Source of the DNA: Pseudolabrys sp.
GTDB lineage: Bacteria; Pseudomonadota; Alphaproteobacteria; Rhizobiales; Xanthobacteraceae
Direction: 5' to 3'
Length of the DNA stretch: 28,140 nucleotides
NCBI GenBank assembly: GCA_026125925.1
Contig: JAHCKF010000008.1
Coordinates: 1-28,140, forward strand
Part shown: one piece after another, positions 26,539 to 28,140 of the stretch
How positions within the stretch are numbered: the stretch's first letter is position 1
Layout of the letters: each line of letters opens with the position of its first letter
Program-made: the position numbers and the translations under genes
Notes under the pieces: generated by a model
Database searches by the model: none
The model's input: the letters and a program-made list of their open reading frames with translations, nothing else
Told to the model about the DNA's origin: nothing

Positions 26539-27963
26539 TCAGGACGCGGCCTGGTCGCGCAGCCGCGCCAGGCTTTCGATTTGGCCCAGCACAGCCAGAA
26601 CGTCGAAAATCGGCGGCGACGTCGTCTTGCCCGTCAGGGCCGCACGCAAGGGCTGCGCGACGGCGCCGAGCTTGACCGCCGCAGTCTCGGCGAAGCCGCG
26701 GACCACCGCTTCGATGGCGGGGCCCGTCCATTCCGGAACTCTCTCGAGTGCCGGGATCAGCTTGCCGAGCAGCGCCTTGGCTTCCGGCGTCAGCAGCCCC
26801 TTGGCCTGGTCGGAGATGGCTAGTGGTCGGCTCGCCCAGACGAAGCGCGAGGCCTCGAACAATTCGATCAGCGTCTTGGCGCGCTCTTTGAGGCCCGGCA
26901 TGGCGACGAGCAGCTTGTCGCGCAGCACCGCATTCATCGTCCCGGCCAGGGCCTCGCCGCCGGCGATGTGGGGCAGCAGGTTCTCGAGCGCGGTAATCAA
27001 TTCCGCGTCAGGCGTATTGCGGATGTAGTGGCCGTTGAGGTTTTCCAACTTGGCGAAGTCGAAGCGGGCCGGTGAGCGTCCGACCGCCGGCAGGTCGAAA
27101 GCCGCGATCATCTCCTCGGGTGTGAAAATCTCCTGGTCGCCATGCGACCAGCCGAGGCGGACGAGGTAATTGCGCATCGCCGCCGGCAGGTAGCCCATGG
27201 CGCGGTAGGCGTCGACGCCGAGCGCCCCGTGCCGCTTCGACAGCTTGGATCCGTCCGGCCCATGGATCAGCGGAATATGCGCCATCGTCGGAACGCTCCA
27301 GCCGAGCGCCTCGTAGATCTGCGTCTGCCGGGCGGCGTTGGTCAGGTGATCGTCGCCGCGGATGATGTGGGTAACGCCCATGTCGTGGTCGTCGACCACC
27401 ACGGCCAGCATGTAGGTCGGCGTGCCGTCGGAGCGTAAGAGGACGAGGTCGTCGAGATCGGAATTCTGCCAGACGACGCGGCCCTGCACCTGGTCTTCGA
27501 TCACCGTCTCGCCGGTCGCCGGCGCCTTGAGGCGGATGACCGGTTTTACGCCGGCAGGCGCCTCGGACGGATCGCGGTCGCGCCACAGGCCGTTGTAGAG
27601 CTTGGAGCGGCCCTCCTTGCGCGCGGCCTCGCGCATGACCGTCAATTCCTCCTGCGAGGCGTAGCAGCGGTAGGCCTTGCCGGCGGCGATGAGTTGCTCG
27701 ACCGCTTCGCGATGTCTGGCCGCCCGGGCAAACTGGAAAATCGGGTCGCCCTCCCAGGTCAGGCCGAGCCAGGTCAGGCCGTCGAGGATGGCGTCGATGG
27801 CGGCGTCGGTCGAGCGCTCGCGGTCGGTATCCTCGATTCGCAGCAGCATCTTGCCGCCGCAGTGGCGGGCATAGAGCCAGTTGAACAGCGCCGTCCGGGC
27901 CCCGCCAATGTGGAGGAAGCCGGTCGGGGAGGGGGCGAAACGGGTGACAACAGGTGCGCTCAT
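26539..27963 (-). CDS. gltX: Glutamyl-tRNA synthetase
   Basis: A class I aminoacyl-tRNA synthetase that charges tRNA-Glu. The 474-residue length is typical of the bacterial enzyme. The HIGH-type motif is HIGG at residues 18-21 ([17 protein letters not shown]), followed by [12 protein letters not shown]. The KMSKS-type motif is KLSKR near residues 239-243 ([13 protein letters not shown]). The C-terminal helical anticodon-binding domain is intact. Start is the ATG at 27963. In alphaproteobacteria this enzyme often also charges tRNA-Gln for the GatCAB route; whether a second gltX exists cannot be told from this window. Confidence 0.96.
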   Translation of the reverse strand: MSAPVVTRFAPSPTGFLHIGGARTALFNWLYARHCGGKMLLRIEDTDRERSTDAAIDAILDGLTWLGLTWEGDPIFQFARAARHREAVEQLIAAGKAYRCYASQEELTVMREAARKEGRSKLYNGLWRDRDPSEAPAGVKPVIRLKAPATGETVIEDQVQGRVVWQNSDLDDLVLLRSDGTPTYMLAVVVDDHDMGVTHIIRGDDHLTNAARQTQIYEALGWSVPTMAHIPLIHGPDGSKLSKRHGALGVDAYRAMGYLPAAMRNYLVRLGWSHGDQEIFTPEEMIAAFDLPAVGRSPARFDFAKLENLNGHYIRNTPDAELITALENLLPHIAGGEALAGTMNAVLRDKLLVAMPGLKERAKTLIELFEASRFVWASRPLAISDQAKGLLTPEAKALLGKLIPALERVPEWTGPAIEAVVRGFAETAAVKLGAVAQPLRAALTGKTTSPPIFDVLAVLGQIESLARLRDQAAS

Positions 27964-28101
27964 CGCGCGCCCTGTACCACAGGTCCCGTCACGGGTGGCA
28001 AGCCATTTGACATCGAGGTAACCGGCACGTCATTGGGGGGCGGGCGACACGCAGCCCGGCGAGGGCGCCGCGGTGTCCTGGGCGGCAAATTTGGAAACAG
28101 C

Positions 28102-28140
28102 ATGGCGAGCGACGACACGACTTTGGACAACACGGCGGCC
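28102..28140 (+). CDS. First codons of a plus-strand gene, possibly comEC
   Basis: An ATG at 28102, preceded by GGAAA at a good ribosome-binding distance, opens a frame (MASDDTTLDNTAA) that runs off the window. It is divergent from gltX. In related Rhizobiales a ComEC/Rec2-family DNA-uptake channel gene commonly lies next to gltX in this orientation, so that is my best guess from memory of gene order only; 13 residues cannot prove it. The 138-base gap to gltX contains a TTGACA (28007-28012) that could be a -35 box, without a good -10. Confidence 0.45.
   Translation, partial: MASDDTTLDNTAA

Noticed and set aside
28007..28035. TTGACA as promoter of the right-end plus-strand gene
   Set aside because: No acceptable -10 element lies 16-18 bases downstream, so it is mentioned only as a possibility.

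Overview
The window looks like chromosomal DNA from a high-GC alphaproteobacterium, most likely a Rhizobiales member related to Bradyrhizobium, Rhodopseudomonas or Pseudolabrys. The evidence is the gene order uppS-cdsA-dxr-rseP-bamA-lpxD-fabZ-lpxA-lpxI-lpxB, the use of LpxI rather than LpxH, and the gltA/gltX pair at the right end. No rRNA, tRNA, CRISPR array, transposase or integrase was seen.

Region 1 (1-11039, plus strand) is a compact envelope-biogenesis block. It covers the undecaprenyl carrier lipid (UppS), CDP-diacylglycerol (CdsA), isoprenoid precursor (Dxr), the site-2 protease RseP, the outer-membrane assembly protein BamA, and lipid A synthesis from LpxA/LpxD through LpxI to LpxB, with FabZ in between. 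Many genes overlap by 4-8 bases.

Region 2 (11041-13229, plus strand) has a stand-alone FabH-type ketosynthase whose sequence resembles Bacteroidetes FabH more than the proteobacterial type, followed by a Gfo/Idh/MocA oxidoreductase. Region 3 (13236-18051, minus strand) is a six-gene operon: ATPase, substrate-binding protein and two different permeases of a NitT/TauT-type ABC importer, an alpha/beta hydrolase, and a terminal TetR regulator. A TetR-like palindrome lies at its promoter. Region 4 (18200-19533, minus strand) is a PepSY membrane protein with a 67-residue membrane protein overlapping its end.

Region 5 (19534-24977) has a frameshifted relic of the 3' end of a citrate synthase gene with its own terminator, then a three-gene exporter cassette (HlyD-type adaptor, RbbA-type double ATPase-permease, YhhJ-type permease). 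The intact gltA lies just beyond in the same orientation as the relic, so the cassette sits between two diverged copies of a gltA 3' end. Region 6 (25003-28140) holds gltA and gltX on the minus strand and the first codons of a divergent plus-strand gene.

The two ends are conserved housekeeping DNA. The 11-25 kb part looks like accessory DNA assembled between lpxB and gltA. The strongest unusual signals are the gltA relic flanking the exporter cassette, the Bacteroidetes-like FabH, and the self-contained importer/hydrolase/TetR operon with a candidate operator. I did not see a clearly new type of biological system.
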